Origin: Cervus elaphus
Taxonomy: Eukaryota > Chordata > Mammalia > Artiodactyla > Cervidae
Direction: 5' to 3'
Assembly (NCBI RefSeq): GCF_910594005.1
Contig: NC_057816.1
Span: 41,316,797-41,380,796, forward strand
DNA length: 64,000 nt
Below the pieces are notes generated by a model. That model was not told the origin of the DNA. It searched no databases and saw nothing but the letters and a program-made list of their open reading frames with translations. Position 1 is the stretch's first letter, and every line of letters begins with the position of its first letter. The position numbers and the translations under genes are program-made. Shown here piece by piece: positions 21,010-32,759 of the stretch.

Positions 21010-21250
21010 ACAAGCGTTTATTGACTCCTATGTAATGGACACCAGGCTAAATGCTAGAACAATAGAGATGAAAAAGTTATTCACCGCCCTCAAGGATCTT
21101 GTCAGGGAAAGTAAGCCCACGTGTACACAAATAAAATACACGCCAACTGTGACATTTCAGGACAGAATCCTATGTGAAAATCAGTTGCCGTGACAGGGAA
21201 GCTCCAGGAAGGCTCACAAGAGAGGAACTCCTGAGTTGGACCTTGGGAAG
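21010..21250 (-). mobile_element. L2 LINE fragment
   Basis: Antisense L2: AACAAGCGTTTATTGACTCC, GGACACCAGGCTAAATGCTAG, CGCCCTCAAGGATCTTGTC, CAGGGAAGCTCCAGGAAGG and CCTGAGTTGGACCTTGGG in the expected order. Confidence 0.7.
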
Positions 21251-21437
21251 CTGGAAATGAGCAGGACTCTGCAGGGGTTCCTGGGCATGGGGAGCCTTTC
21301 TGTTCCCTGAAGCCTCAGTGACCTTCCAAAGGGCAAATTTGGACAGCTGCTAATCTGGGAAGGGATGCCGTCAAGGGAGGAACAGTAGTCCTTGGGGCAG
21401 GACCCTGGTTCCACCTCAGGGGACACACACAGCAATC

Positions 21438-21644
21438 GGGCTTTCCTCGTGGCTCAGAGGGTAAAGAACCCACCTGCAAAGCAGGAGACCCGGCTTCAGG
21501 TTCCATCCCTGGGTTGGGAAGATCCCCTGGAGAAGGGGATGCCTATCCTCTCCAGTATTCTTGCCTGGAGAATCAAATGGACAGAGGAGCCTGGCAAGCT
21601 ATAGTCCATGGGGTCGCAGAGAGTCAGTCACAGCTGAGTGACTA
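21438..21644 (+). mobile_element. Bov-tA SINE
   Basis: Full-length sense copy starting GGGCTTTCCTCGTGG. Flanks GGACACAC (21421) and GGACACAA (21646) may be the TSD. Confidence 0.92.
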
Positions 21645-21757
21645 AGGACACAAAGAATTAAAACCCAGCAACTGGAAGATGTTGGCATTCTCCCTATCAG
21701 GGAAGACCACAAGAGGCCAGACTAAACCAACCAGAGAAGCTCATCAAGGTGACTTGA

Positions 21758-21921
21758 GGGGCTTCCCTGGTGATCTGATTGGTTAAGAATTTGCCTTGTG
21801 ATGCAAGAGACACCTGATGGATCCCTGGTCCTGGAAGATCCCGAGTGCTGTGGCACAGCTAAGCCGGTGAGCCGCAACGCCTGAGCCCACGTGCAGTAAC
21901 TGCAGAAGCCACGTGGAGACA
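21758..21921 (+). mobile_element. CHR-type SINE, 3'-truncated
   Basis: Head GGGGCTTCCCTGGTGATCTG, body with GATCCCGAGTGCTGTGGCAC and GCCGCAACGCCTGAGCCC. It stops where a Bov-tA begins, so the Bov-tA probably landed in or next to it. Confidence 0.75.
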
Positions 21922-22125
21922 GCGCTTCCCAGGCGGCGCAGTGGGAAAGAAAGCTCCCGCCAGTGCAGGAGACGTGGGCTCAGTCCCTGGGTCAGGATGA
22001 TCCCCTGGAGAAGGAAACCGCAACCCACTCCAGTATTCTTGTCCAGAACATCCCATGGCAGAGGAGTCTGGCGGGCTGCAGTCCATGGGGTCACAGTCGA
22101 ACACAGTTGGGCGATTGAACATGCA
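21922..22125 (+). mobile_element. Bov-tA SINE
   Basis: Sense copy directly after the CHR SINE: GCGCTTCCCAGGCGGCGCAG head, then BovB-like body ending GTCCATGGGGTCACAG. Several CpGs survive in the head (GGCGGCGC), unusual among the copies here. Confidence 0.9.
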
Positions 22126-22133
22126 TGTGGAGA

Positions 22134-22575
22134 CAAGGGAGGAACAGTCAAGAAACAGTAAGGCAGCCTTGGGGAGCGTTCCTGGCTCCCCCTCAAGGGA
22201 TATACCTAACAATATCTTGGAGCTGTTTTGCAGATATTGAAACCATCACCAGGCGGGAAACATTAAAGATATGCTGTCCATAAGCACATAGACCCCAGAC
22301 TGGTTGGAACCAGGAGGCTGATGATGCTGACTCCCACTTACCTCACCACCAACCAATCAGAAGAAAGTCCACAAGCTGACCACGCCCTCCCGGAGGCATT
22401 AATATGAAACTCACTACCGGCTCCAGGTCAGGACACACAATTCTGAGGGCTCTAGACAGCTGTGGCCTCGTTTGCCTGGCAAAGCAATAAATCTAGTCCT
22501 TTCTACTTCATCCAAAACTGTGTCTCCAAGACTTAATTCAGTGTTGGGGGACAGAGGCTGATTTGGCTTCAGGAT
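22134..22575 (+). mobile_element. ERV-like LTR remnant
   Basis: The right part has LTR features on the plus strand: CCAATCAG-type promoter context at 22352, an AATAAA signal at 22486-22491, and downstream CAAAACTGTGTCTCCAAGAC and CAGTGTTGGGGGACAGAGG, a U5-like end seen in mammalian ERV LTRs. The left boundary is uncertain; the sequence at 21645-21757 may belong to the same LTR, split by the SINEs. No viral coding sequence is seen. Confidence 0.5.
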
Positions 22576-23742
22576 CTTGATGGATTTCAGGCAGAGAAGC
22601 AACTTGGTTGTGTCTGCTTTAGAAAAACGACTCAGTACAGCAACTATATTTCAGTTAAAAAAAAAATTACGAAAGAATCTCCCAAACCAAAGAACAAATA
22701 AACAAAAAGCAGAATGGCTCAGCGAACAGAAAGAGACAGACCTAAAAGGAGGGAAACTATTCAGGAGGTAGGTACCCCTCCTTCCACTAACAGAGGCTAA
22801 AGGGACAGCCTGGGCTATGGCCTGGAGAATGCAGGGAAGGGAAGCGGCTGATGCTGAGTGAGGACGAGACAGGAGCTGCGGGTGGTCTCCAGGCCAGCCT
22901 GCTCGGCTTTGTGAAGGGTCGCTTCCCCTATGAAAGCAGAGGGTGGACAGCATCTCTGATGTAGGCTTGTCGGCACTTTGCAGGAGGCAGGAAGAGGATT
23001 GTCTGCTTGCTAACTTGGTGGGGAGCTTTGAGTCTCCCTGGCTCTCAGATAGACACATGGTTCCCAAGCAGAGTTATGCTTCTTTTGTATGAAAATGAGA
23101 AAATTTGTGTCACATCTTTGATGAGAAATTTTGCTTGAATGTTTAAATTTAACTCGCCAAACTCAGAGATTAAGTATCACTGTGCAAAACTTTTCCATTA
23201 ATCTTTGCAGATATTATGTCACAGAAGTTAGTGACAAGATCTTCTGGAGGCTCTTGGGCCCTTTATCTGCCACCATCGTCATCTTTTTTTTTTTCCCCTG
23301 TCAAATGAAAGTATTTATCTTCCCCTGGCCAGACTGGAGTGATTCCCTGGTACACCAAATTCATCACTGACTGACTCATGGGTAAATATTCCTTACATGA
23401 GATTTATTTCCATCCCCAATAGTTTTCTCCTCCATCTAAACAAGGAAAAAAACACATTCATTTTCCTTAAAAAAAAAGAAAGAAAAGATCCTTTGAAAAT
23501 TTGATGGGGTGGGAAAGAAATGTGAGAGAACTTTTTAAATTTTTAAGATTTAGTTTTGATCCTGTCTTGAGTCTGGGTAAGTCTCTTAACATTCAGCTTG
23601 TTGATTTATAAATTATATGGATCTTGTATCCTGGACATTTGGTTTTTTAAGTTCTTGATTTATTTCCTCACTTTGATGGAGATCATCAACTAGAAGTTTC
23701 CAGAAAAGGAATTAAGGAAAGATTATTTTTTTGAAAAGTTTT
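22576..23742. other. Stretch without a gene
   Basis: Includes an A-rich run near 22657 and T-run near 23284. A 138-codon minus-strand frame (22651-23067) has no family resemblance. No repeat recognised beyond that. Confidence 0.3.
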
Positions 23743-23751
23743 ATGTAGGAA

Positions 23752-23958
23752 GGGCTTCCCAGGTAGCTCAGTGGTAAAGAACCTGCCTGCCAATGCAGGA
23801 GATGGGGTTTGATCCCTGGTTTGGGATGATCCCCTGGAGGGGAAAATGGCAACCCACTCTAATATTGTTGCCTGGAGAATTCCATGGACAGAGGAGCCTG
23901 GTGGGCTACAGTTCACGGGGTCCCAAAGAGTCAGACATGACTGATCATGCACACATAC
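23752..23958 (+). mobile_element. Bov-tA SINE
   Basis: Full-length sense copy with a 9-bp TSD ATGTAGGAA at 23743-23751 and 23959-23967. Confidence 0.94.
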
Positions 23959-23967
23959 ATGTAGGAA

Positions 23968-26423
23968 AATATGTCTTTTTCCTCAAACTCACATTTTAAT
24001 GGTGGTATGTCTGGTTAGGACACTAGGTTAGAAACCTCAGAATTGGGAAGACTTTGTTGGATTGATTTTTGGCTTTCAGTGTTGTTGTAAGTAATAAAAT
24101 ATCAATTCCTAGTATTTAGTATATCACTTCTGTTTTTCTTTTTTCTCTGTAGGTTTTACTTCCTTTTCTTATCTCCTAAGTTCTGAAATTTATGCTCATT
24201 TCCCATCAACTTTTCCAAGCAATGAGTGGGAACACTCAATTCAGAGACTCAGATCCTTCTGTTCTGGAAAAATTTTCAATATTACTTCTTATATAACGTC
24301 CTTCTAGCCTTGTCTTCCTTTCCTGAAATTCTACATGTTAGACCTCCTACACTGATCCTCTAATTGCTTTATCTTTTGCCAAAAGAAAATTTAGAAAGCC
24401 ACACTTGATATGAAAATTTTGTTGGTCAAAAAACAAACTGAGCTGGGAGATTTCAAACTTAGAACTGGTAGGGATCTCAGTGGCATGACATTACAAGATG
24501 GCTTCTAAAGCCAGAATGAAGATGCTGGTTGATCTTCATGATGATTGGTTATTGCAGTGTGGACAGCATGGGATTGGTTAAAAATGATTGTTTTACATCA
24601 TTTTAGGAGGATGGCAAATTTTGATTATGATTATTAGAAGTATTTATAAGAATTAACTTGTTTCACTTACATAAATGAAATAAACTAGATTAAGTTTTCC
24701 TTATGTGGCTTAAGTGGGTTTGTCTGATCAGAGGATCGTCAAACCTGGTCTCCATTTTATTTTATATAATACTTTTCCCCCATGTATCCCATCAGTTGGT
24801 CTATTTTCCCAATGCTTTCCTTTATTTTCTCTTTCAATCATTCTATTGAATTTTATTTCTCCTATTATGCTTTTAATTTGCAAGATTCTTTTTTCTATAA
24901 AATTTCTGTTACAAACTTTATCTTACAGAATAGCATCCTATTCTTCTTTTCCTGGCTCTTTAAAGATATCAGTTGTAGTTTTCTAACTTTTTCCCCTGCA
25001 TTTTTCTCTGTTTTCACTGAGGTGAGTTACTTTAAAATATGTTTATTGTGGTCTCTGTCTTTCATATAAAGACTTTAGACGCATGTCTGCGGATTCTTAG
25101 ATTATTCACTGTTAAGAGATACATCGTAACAGGTGGTTTGAAATCATAACTATCTCTGGGAGGAGTCTGACAGCTCTGTGTCAATTTCACTGCGGACTGT
25201 CAATTTCACCGCGGACTGATTTGGTCAGAACCAGGACTTTCTGTTGGGAGATTCCCAAACACCTGTTTATAGACCTTTCTAGTGGGTCATTTGATTTTTC
25301 CTGGAAACTTGTCTCTTCCCTGGAAAAAACACACCTGGATACTCTTAATCCAGGAGCCAGGTTGTACTAGCAGAATGGGAAATCCCATATTGCAATGTGT
25401 TAAGTCCCAGTTCATTCCCTTGCTTTCAATATAGCCCTCTTCCTGCTAACCCCAAATTAGGAACTGCTCACGTCAGTTTCTCACATCATAATCCTCTAGT
25501 TTCCTGCCAGTGAGAGAGAGAGAGGGAATTTTCTGGCTTCAAACAGTGGGATTCTGTTTGTTAAGGAGACTTTCCCAAACCCCCTTGCTTCACCATCCCC
25601 TGTGGTGGGAGCTGGCACGCCCCTGCACAAGCCTCTCTGGGGTCTTGCTGCATGAATGGGCCCTGTCTCCCTGGATTCCTTTCCTGTGGAACCCGGCATT
25701 CAACTTTCTCAGAGTCCACCAACGCCGCCTTCTACTTTTCATTTCCAAAATTTGTTGATACCTGCCTCTCTCTCGTTCATTGCCCTGGCAGTCTATGCTT
25801 TTTGAATTCCAATAATATCATTTTAGGAGGGTGCAGAGGGAGAGAACAAGGATCAACACATGGCTTCAACCCATCATTTTACACCAAAAACCCAGAAGGA
25901 CTTTTTATTAAAGTGATTTTATTCTGTCATGCCTGAGTTATTTTCGACCATGTGTCACTTCACTACAATCTGAAATCATGATGCTAAAATAAAACTATTT
26001 CCTCTGATCTCTCTCTCTGCAGATTTCCCATTAAAAGGCAAATCTTGAATTTGAAATAGAGTTCCAGCTGGCTCGATTTGAGGTGCTAAAATTTGGCTGA
26101 TCCAAACATATTTTTCCGATTCTTGGAGTCTGTTGCTACTTGATTCCACTGTGAACTGGACATTTTCTTTCACGCACCTTTTAGATGGGCCAGCTCTGCC
26201 CGGGTCTGAACGCTGTTGCCTGCTTTGTCCCTGCTATTTGTTTTAATCTGGTGGCTCATTACAGATGACTTGGTAAGGTCCGCTATAGTAAGTGACTGAC
26301 CACCAAATAGGAGTTTGGAAATAAAATTGTTACTGAATCCAAGCCTGGCTTGCTTTGCTATTCTGTATGAAACTATAATGGTGGATCTATGTCATCATAC
26401 ATTTGTCAAGATCCCATAGCATG
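23968..26423. other. Longest repeat-poor stretch; no gene proven
   Basis: About 2.4 kb without a recognisable interspersed repeat. It is AT-rich to 25100, with hydrophobic-looking short frames (24714-24986, 24782-25069) that follow from T-richness. One 19-bp tandem duplication sits at 25181-25218. No exon can be supported from sequence alone. Confidence 0.35.
25181..25218. repeat. Two tandem 19-bp units
   Basis: TCAATTTCACTGCGGACTG is followed at once by the same 19 bases with one T-to-C change. Confidence 0.9.
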
Positions 26424-26620
26424 TGGCTTCCTTGGTGGCTCAGATGGTGGAGAATCTGCCTGCAGTGCAGGAGACCTGGGTTCGATCCCTGGGTTGGGAA
26501 GACCCTCTGGAGAAGGGAATGGCAACCCACTGCAGTATTCTTGCCTGGAGAACTCCATGGACAGAGGGGCCTGGCGGTCTGCAGAGTGTCAAGAGTCAGA
26601 TATGACTGAACAACTAACAG
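26424..26620 (+). mobile_element. Bov-tA SINE
   Basis: Full-length sense copy, GGCTTCCTTGGTGGCTCAG to AGATATGACTGAACAACTAA. The body lacks about 10 bp after CTGGCGGTCTGCAG. Confidence 0.93.
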
Positions 26621-26784
26621 TCATTTGCAGCATATACACCATAAAAATGTGGTATTTTTTGAATGGATGTAAATTTATTACAACAGTCCACCGTTGCTGG
26701 ATATTTACACTTTTTCTCTTTATTTTTATTGCAATTAAATGCATTACAATCGATCTCTTTCTGCACAGATTTTTGTGCACATTT

Positions 26785-26930
26785 TCTCATATATTGCCTA
26801 TATCCCTCCTAAACTCTAAATTCCTTGTATGTGGGACTTGACGTATCTAATCTTTATGTGCTCAGAACCTGGTACAGTGTGCAGTACCCAGTAGATACTT
26901 AATATGTATTTCTTGACTAAATGAATACAC
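26785..26930 (+). mobile_element. L2 LINE 3' end
   Basis: CTAAACTCTAAATTCCTTG, TGTGCTCAGAACCTGGTACAG, CAGTAGATACTTAATATG and TGACTAAATGAATA reproduce the sense L2 3' terminus. Confidence 0.65.
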
Positions 26931-27041
26931 TTTCATTTTCTCATGTAGAGTGACCCCATGAGATTTCAAACTATATTTCTGGTCTCTGGTCTCTATATCA
27001 GACATATTACATAATGTTATAAGAACTTACATTTAAGTTAA

Positions 27042-27061
27042 ACACACACACACACACACAC
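27042..27061. repeat. (AC)10 microsatellite
   Basis: A clean 20-bp AC run. Confidence 0.95.
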
Positions 27062-27062
27062 T

Positions 27063-29040
27063 GCTTTGAAAATCAAACGTGTTTCTGAAAGTACAGCACT
27101 AATTTATTTACAAATTCATCTATTGAAATTTAGATACTGAAGTATAGTCAAAGAAACCAGGCATCTAATATGGTCTACCATTTTGAATATCATGCTTTTC
27201 CATTTCTTTCTTTTCTGAAGAAAGCAAAACAAATGACCCATGTACTAAGAGCACTTGAGTTGCTAGTGGGCTTTGAGTATGAGTAGGTCCCAGGGCAGAC
27301 TTAAGTGAATTGCAGAAGGGTGGGAGTGGAGTGGAAGCAAATGTTGAAGGGTCTTCTCCTGTAGCCCTCATGTCACTGAGGGCGGGCCTTTGTTCCCTTC
27401 CCGCCCCTGTGGGTTTCTGCTTGTTAGAACATTTCTTCTGATGCAACTCCATCCTATAAATACTGAGTGGGTCCTGAAAACTGGAATATAGATAAATAAC
27501 GTACTCTCTTTTCCCTGAAGAATCTCACAATTTTCAGACATCTTCATACAGACAAATTCAGTTGGATGCTTGTCTCACAATAAAGTCGAGCTTATTTACA
27601 GGTCCAAGGGAGTTGTTGACAGACGTTCTGTGAAGATGATGAGACCTCCCTGAACCTGCCTCCTCTTCCTTGCAGCTTTCCCCTGTTACTCCCTGCTATG
27701 GGCTTTGACGCCAAACAGGACTTCCTCACTCATCACTGCTCTCCAGATAGCCAAAGAAAGAGATCACATGTCTTCCAAGACTCCTCTGGGTTATACATCT
27801 CAGATCCTTTAGCAACTCCTTTCTGACATAATTTCAAGTCCCTTCAGCATCTTAGTCATTCTCCATCAGCTACATTTTTGTTCAGCGAAGCCTGGTGCTT
27901 TTGGTGTGTTCTCTATGGCAGGCAGGATTATTAATTTCCTTGATCTCTAGACAGCGTATTTTTTATGCATACAGACTACCAATGAGCTTGGGATTTTTTG
28001 GCAGCCAAGTGTAATATTGATTCCTAATGAGCTTATAGGTTACAAACCTTTCCTTTTATGAACCTCTATTGATTTCTGAAACTTAAAGTGCCAGAAATCA
28101 CATTTGCGATCTTCAGGTCTATCTTGTCAGATGTATTGAGCCCTTAATCCCAGCCTATCACAATGCTGAATTTTCCACCCTGAATCAGTCAATTGTTATA
28201 CTGGCTATCTCTCTCAGCTTTGATTTATATTAACAGATTTTCTTAAAATGAAAATCAGTCAGAATATGTTTAGTTATATTGAAGGATAAATGAGTCCTAA
28301 ATCCCAGTGGCTAATAAAAACCCAGAGCTCATTCTCTGATTATATTATGGTCCATGATGAACTGGTGGAGACCCTCTTCCATGTCATCTCACTCCAGGGG
28401 CTAGGCAGAGAGAAACCTGCATCTCAAACATTGCTGATCAACATGGCGAAGGAAAAGCTCTGAAGCTCTCACGCCAGAAATGAGATGCCCCAGCCTGGAA
28501 GTAATACTCATTACTTTTTCTCATTAGCTGAAATTAGTTTCATGACCTCATCAGTCACACAGAGGTCAGAAATTGCAATTCAATCATGTGCTCAGAGATA
28601 GTTAATGAACAGTGCCAATGACTATCACAGCATGATCTCCATGTTCTTGACACAGTAATTAATAAAAATGTTGGCTAGGATAAGACCTAGAGAATATCCC
28701 TATAGTATCCTCCTAGAGATATCCTTTAAGATGGGTATGGATGCATTAATCAGTACCCTTTGGGTACATTCTTTCAACAAAGTACAAGGTCAACTGAATG
28801 TACTGACTTCTCGACCACATTTTCCAATCTTCCTTGCAGTATATTATGAAAGATTAAGGCAAAGCCCTTGCTGAAATTTGTCTGTAGCAGGTTACACATC
28901 TTTGGGTGGTAGAAAGAGCCTTGATTAAAAAAAAATCTGAGTTATATTCTTTGCTTATCATTCTCTAGACTTATGAACACTGGCAAATAAATATATCCCT
29001 CTGAGCCTTAGGGTTTTCTCTTTTTGAAGTTTACAAAATT
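27063..29040. other. Repeat-poor stretch; no gene proven
   Basis: About 2 kb. The part 28260-28600 has the feel of an old interspersed repeat (CCCAGTGGCTAATAAAAACC, then GGGGCTAGGCAGAG) but I cannot name a family. No coding region recognised. Confidence 0.35.
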
Positions 29041-29631
29041 GTTGTTCAGTTCCTAAGTCATGTCCAACTCTTTGTGACCCCATGGACTACAACATGCCAG
29101 GCTTCCCTGTCCTTCACTATCTTCTGGAGCTTGCTCAAACTCATGTCCATTGAGTCAGTGATGTGATCCAACCATCTCATCCTCAGTTGCCCTCTTCTCT
29201 TGCCCTCAATCTTTCCCAGAGTCAGGGTCTTTTCCAAGAGTCGATTCTTTGCATTAGGTGGCCAAAGTATTGGAGCTTCAGCTTCAGCATCAATCCTTCC
29301 AAAGAATATTCAGGGCTGATTGCCTTTAGGATTGACTGGTTTGATCTCGTTGCAGTCCAAAGGACTCTGAAGAGTCTTCTCCAGTGCACAGTTAGGAAGC
29401 ACCAATTCTTCGGTGCTCAGCCTTCTTTATGGTACAACTCTCACATCTGTACATGACTACTGGAAAAGTCGTATCTTTGACTATGTGGACCTTTGTCAGC
29501 AATGTGATGTCTCTGCTTTTCAACATGCTGTCTAGGTTTGTCATAGCTTTTCTTCCAAGGGACAGGTGTCTTTTAATTTCATGGCTGCCATCACCCTCCA
29601 CAGTGATTTTGGAGCCCCAAAATAAAATCTG
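29041..29631 (-). mobile_element. BovB LINE 3' part
   Basis: About 590 bp antisense, from TTGTTCAGTTCCTAAGTC to TTTTGGAGCCCCAAAATAAA. A minus-strand frame at 29392-29601 still encodes a BovB C-terminal segment. No clear TSD. More diverged than the copy at 10857-11619. Confidence 0.94.
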
Positions 29632-30530
29632 TCAGACTATTAAAAAATCCCTTTGATTTATAAAATGTAAGAAACCTTATCTGGCACTTCCAACCCAATA
29701 ACTCTTCATAAAATAAGTAAGTACTTTTGGCCATGGTCAACTTTGCAGGTGCTGGGGATCATTAATTCCATTTTTAGATCACCGCTCCCAGATTCTACAG
29801 TGGAAGGGAGAGAGCAAAACATAGCGCCAAGTGGGCTGCTGAGTTAAAAATAGATACACGGAAGAAAATGGAGCATTATCTCTGGAAAACATCATGGATT
29901 CCTCAGCCGTGAATTCAGCAAGGCATTCCAAGTATAGTAGGCTGCATCATTGTTTATACTTATTTTCTGCCTTTCCAGTAAGATTACACTTCTGTGTACC
30001 ATTGATTTTAGACTGAGCTTTGTGATTTACTTTGGCCAATGAAATGTGAGCAGAAGTCATTTCTGATGAACAGAATCATTAACAAATATCACTGCACTGC
30101 TCCTTTCCTCAATGCACAAACAATGGCATCTTCCAAGTAGGTTTTCTCCTTCAGGCTAGCTCCGAGAAAGAGGAGCACGCATGGAATAGAACTACAGCCA
30201 ACTTACACTGGACATGCAACTGACAAATTAACTTTGACGTCAGTCATTGAGACGGTAGGATTGTTTGTTACCAATGCAGTACCTAGTGAAAGTTGGCTGA
30301 TACTCTAGGCTGACCAATAGGTGGGTGGGACATAGACTAGGGGCCCAAGATCAAGAACTAAAAAACGTTTCAAGAGAGGAGAGATTTTCAAGGTTACTAG
30401 GATTGTGAAATCCAGTTTAAAAAAAAATCAAGAAATTGAATAACTGAGAGACCATTTGGGGAGCAGGTAATGCAAGTGCAAAGGGTTTTATAAATAGTAA
30501 TGAGATAGGTGATGAGAAGACGTTGTGATT
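29632..30530. other. Stretch without a gene
   Basis: Nothing recognised; no long frame. Confidence 0.3.
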
Positions 30531-30700
30531 AGTGACTTTCCTGGTGGTCCAGGGGTTAACACTTCGTCTTCCAATGCAGGGAGTGCTGGTTTGATCCCTG
30601 GTCAGCAAGCCAAGATCCTACATGTCTCACAGCCAAAAAACCAGAACGTAAACCACAGAAGGAATGTTGTAAAAAAATTTTAAAAAAGACTTAAAAAAAG
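30531..30700 (+). mobile_element. CHR-type SINE with A-rich tail
   Basis: Head GTGACTTTCCTGGTGGTCC, box B-like GGTTTGATCCC, body CAAGCCAAGATCCTACATG and an A-rich tail from about 30661. Confidence 0.8.
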
Positions 30701-31506
30701 AAAGACGTTATAATTAAAAGACCATTAAATTCTAGCAAATGAATTCAGTGTTAGCTAGAGAAATAGCAATGTCTGAGAACTAGGAAGACAAATACCAAAT
30801 CAAGGAGTCAGAGAAGAAAGCAGGTGTTAAAAAATGATGATATCCAGTGGAGGGACTTTTGGGAGAATTCCTCTTCTCTTAGATCAATAGCTTTGTTGAT
30901 ACAAGTCTTTGTGCTGAGCTTTGAAGACATCGGATATCTTGATCCCAGAGGAGGTCCGAAGCTAACTCTGGCTGTTTTATCGCAGAGAGGAGTACTGAAG
31001 TCTTGCTCTTAATAAATGGCCCTGTCATGCAAAGAGTCTTCCTTGTTCGTGTAGGAGGAGACAGACAGAGACATGCCATCCAGAATTCAAGCACCATCTC
31101 CTTGATTGATTGCAAACTACTCACTGAGTCAGTGGTGGAAAAGGCCTAGAGGGCGGGGAGACGGGCTGTCTCTCTCTGATTATAATACAGGATGATAAAA
31201 TGTGTTCTGCCAAGTGTCTGGGTATTTCTCTTTCTCAAAAAAAAAAATTGTTCACAGCTTTCATCACCACTTTATCACATTTCTTCACGTAATTGAAGAC
31301 ATGGGGTTGGACTACATTAATCTCTGCTCTGTAAGGCAAGGCTGAGTCCTGATCAACATCTGAAAGAGTGGCTGAATGTAACAGAAATCTCAAAGTGGGT
31401 GTTGAGAGGAACGTTGTCTTAACGAATGTGTGGGAAGACATAGAATGATCCATGATGGAAGGAGGGATTTGGCAGTTATTTAAAAAGTAAATTTCATGTT
31501 ACTCTT
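30701..31506. other. Stretch without a gene
   Basis: Short A-runs (for example near 31240) and unique sequence. Nothing recognised. Confidence 0.3.
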
Positions 31507-31593
31507 CTGCTTGTATTCCTTCAGGGACATCCACATCATTTAGGATAAAGTGGCTTGGTTTTCCATACTCACATTTTGTGGGAGCCACTCTGA
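31507..31593. repeat. Left copy of an 87-bp direct repeat flanking a SINE
   Basis: Aligns without gaps to 31815-31901 with 8 mismatches (about 91% identity), seven of them transitions. Looser similarity continues to 31620, where the SINE begins. Confidence 0.92.
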
Positions 31594-31620
31594 CTTTCTG
31601 TACTGGACCTGGACTTTCTG

Positions 31621-31814
31621 GGTTTCCCTGGTGGCTCAGATGACAAAGAATCTGCCTGCAATGCAGGAGACCAGAGTTTGATCTCTGGGTCAGGAAGACC
31701 CCCTGGAGAAGGGAGTGGCAACCCCTTCCAGTATTCTTGCCTAGAGAATTCCATGGACAGAGGGGCATGGCTGGCTGCAGCCCATGGGGTTGCAAAGAGT
31801 CAGACATGACTGAG
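31621..31814 (+). mobile_element. Bov-tA SINE between long direct repeats
   Basis: Full-length sense copy from GGTTTCCCTGGTGGCTCAG to GTCAGACATGACTGAG. Its right end is exactly where the second copy of the 87-bp flank begins, so the flank behaves like a target-site duplication about six times the usual length. Confidence 0.92.
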
Positions 31815-31901
31815 CTGCTTATATTCCTTCGGGGACATCCGCATCATTTAGGATAAAGCAGCTTGGTTTTCCTTACCCACACTTTGTGGGAGCCACTCTG
31901 A
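31815..31901. repeat. Right copy of the 87-bp direct repeat
   Basis: Begins CTGCTTATATTCC directly after the SINE and ends AGCCACTCTGA; looser similarity to the left copy goes on to ACTTTCTG at about 31917. Confidence 0.92.
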
Positions 31902-31917
31902 TGGATCTGTACTTTCT

Positions 31918-32417
31918 GCCTTTCCCGCCTTTCTTTTCATGGCAAACTCTTGCTTGTCTTCCAAAGCGTAGTCCGAGAGTTCTGCCTCAGACTTTGCTGA
32001 TTGGCACTGTGATTTCATCCTTATCACCCTGAACCCTGATGGTGAATTGTTTTGTCTCTCTCCTCCATATTAGCATTTAACTAATTAGATTTAACATCAG
32101 GACAGAGACCATGCAGAAGTCAATAGAGCCTGGAGCCGTGCATGGCACGGGGCAGAAGCTCAATGAGTGCTGAATTTGTTCTACAGTCTCCTGGCCTGGC
32201 CCCAGAGCCGTGGCCCTGATCTCTGAAACTTACTGCTACTTCCAGATACCTTCCTGGCTTCAAGGAAGGAATGAGCACCTCTCTAAGGAAAAAGAGCTTC
32301 AGAGAGGGCCAGGAAAGAGTTCCCAGAGGGCCTGAGCTGGACCTGCTGTCTAAGGGATGAGTAGGATTGTATCAGGCACATGAAGTAATAGGAAAGCATG
32401 TTCAGCGACAGGAAAAA
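31918..32417. other. Stretch without a gene
   Basis: A weak L2-like passage at 32090-32180 (GAGCCGTGCATGGCACGG, CTCAATGAGTGCTGAATTT). Otherwise nothing recognised. Confidence 0.3.
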
Positions 32418-32620
32418 AAAAGTGTTAGTCGCTCAGCCGTGCCCGACTTTTTGTGACCCCATGGACTGCACCCCACCAGGCTTCTCTGTCCATGGGATTC
32501 TCCAGGCAAGGATACTGGAGTGGTTTGCCATTTCCTTCTCTAGAGGATCTTCCCGACCCAGGGATCGAACCCAGGTCTCCTGCACTGCAGACAGATTCTT
32601 TACTGACTGAGCTATCAGGA
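32418..32620 (-). mobile_element. Bov-tA SINE
   Basis: Full-length antisense copy starting GTGTTAGTCGCTCAG after a short A-run and ending in TTACTGACTGAGCTATCAG. Confidence 0.93.
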
Positions 32621-32759
32621 GACAGAAGTACAAAACAAAATGTTACAGATAACAGATTTGACGATTACTTAGCACACACTTTGTGATACTCCTGTTGGGT
32701 GCTTATGTTCAGCATCTCTAAGCCTGACCACAGACTTACCATGATGGACCCCTTTTCCA

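Noticed and set aside
24714..25069. Two hydrophobic frames that look like membrane proteins
   Set aside because: Hydrophobicity follows from T-rich DNA (Phe/Leu/Ile/Ser codons); the two overlap in different frames and neither is recognised.
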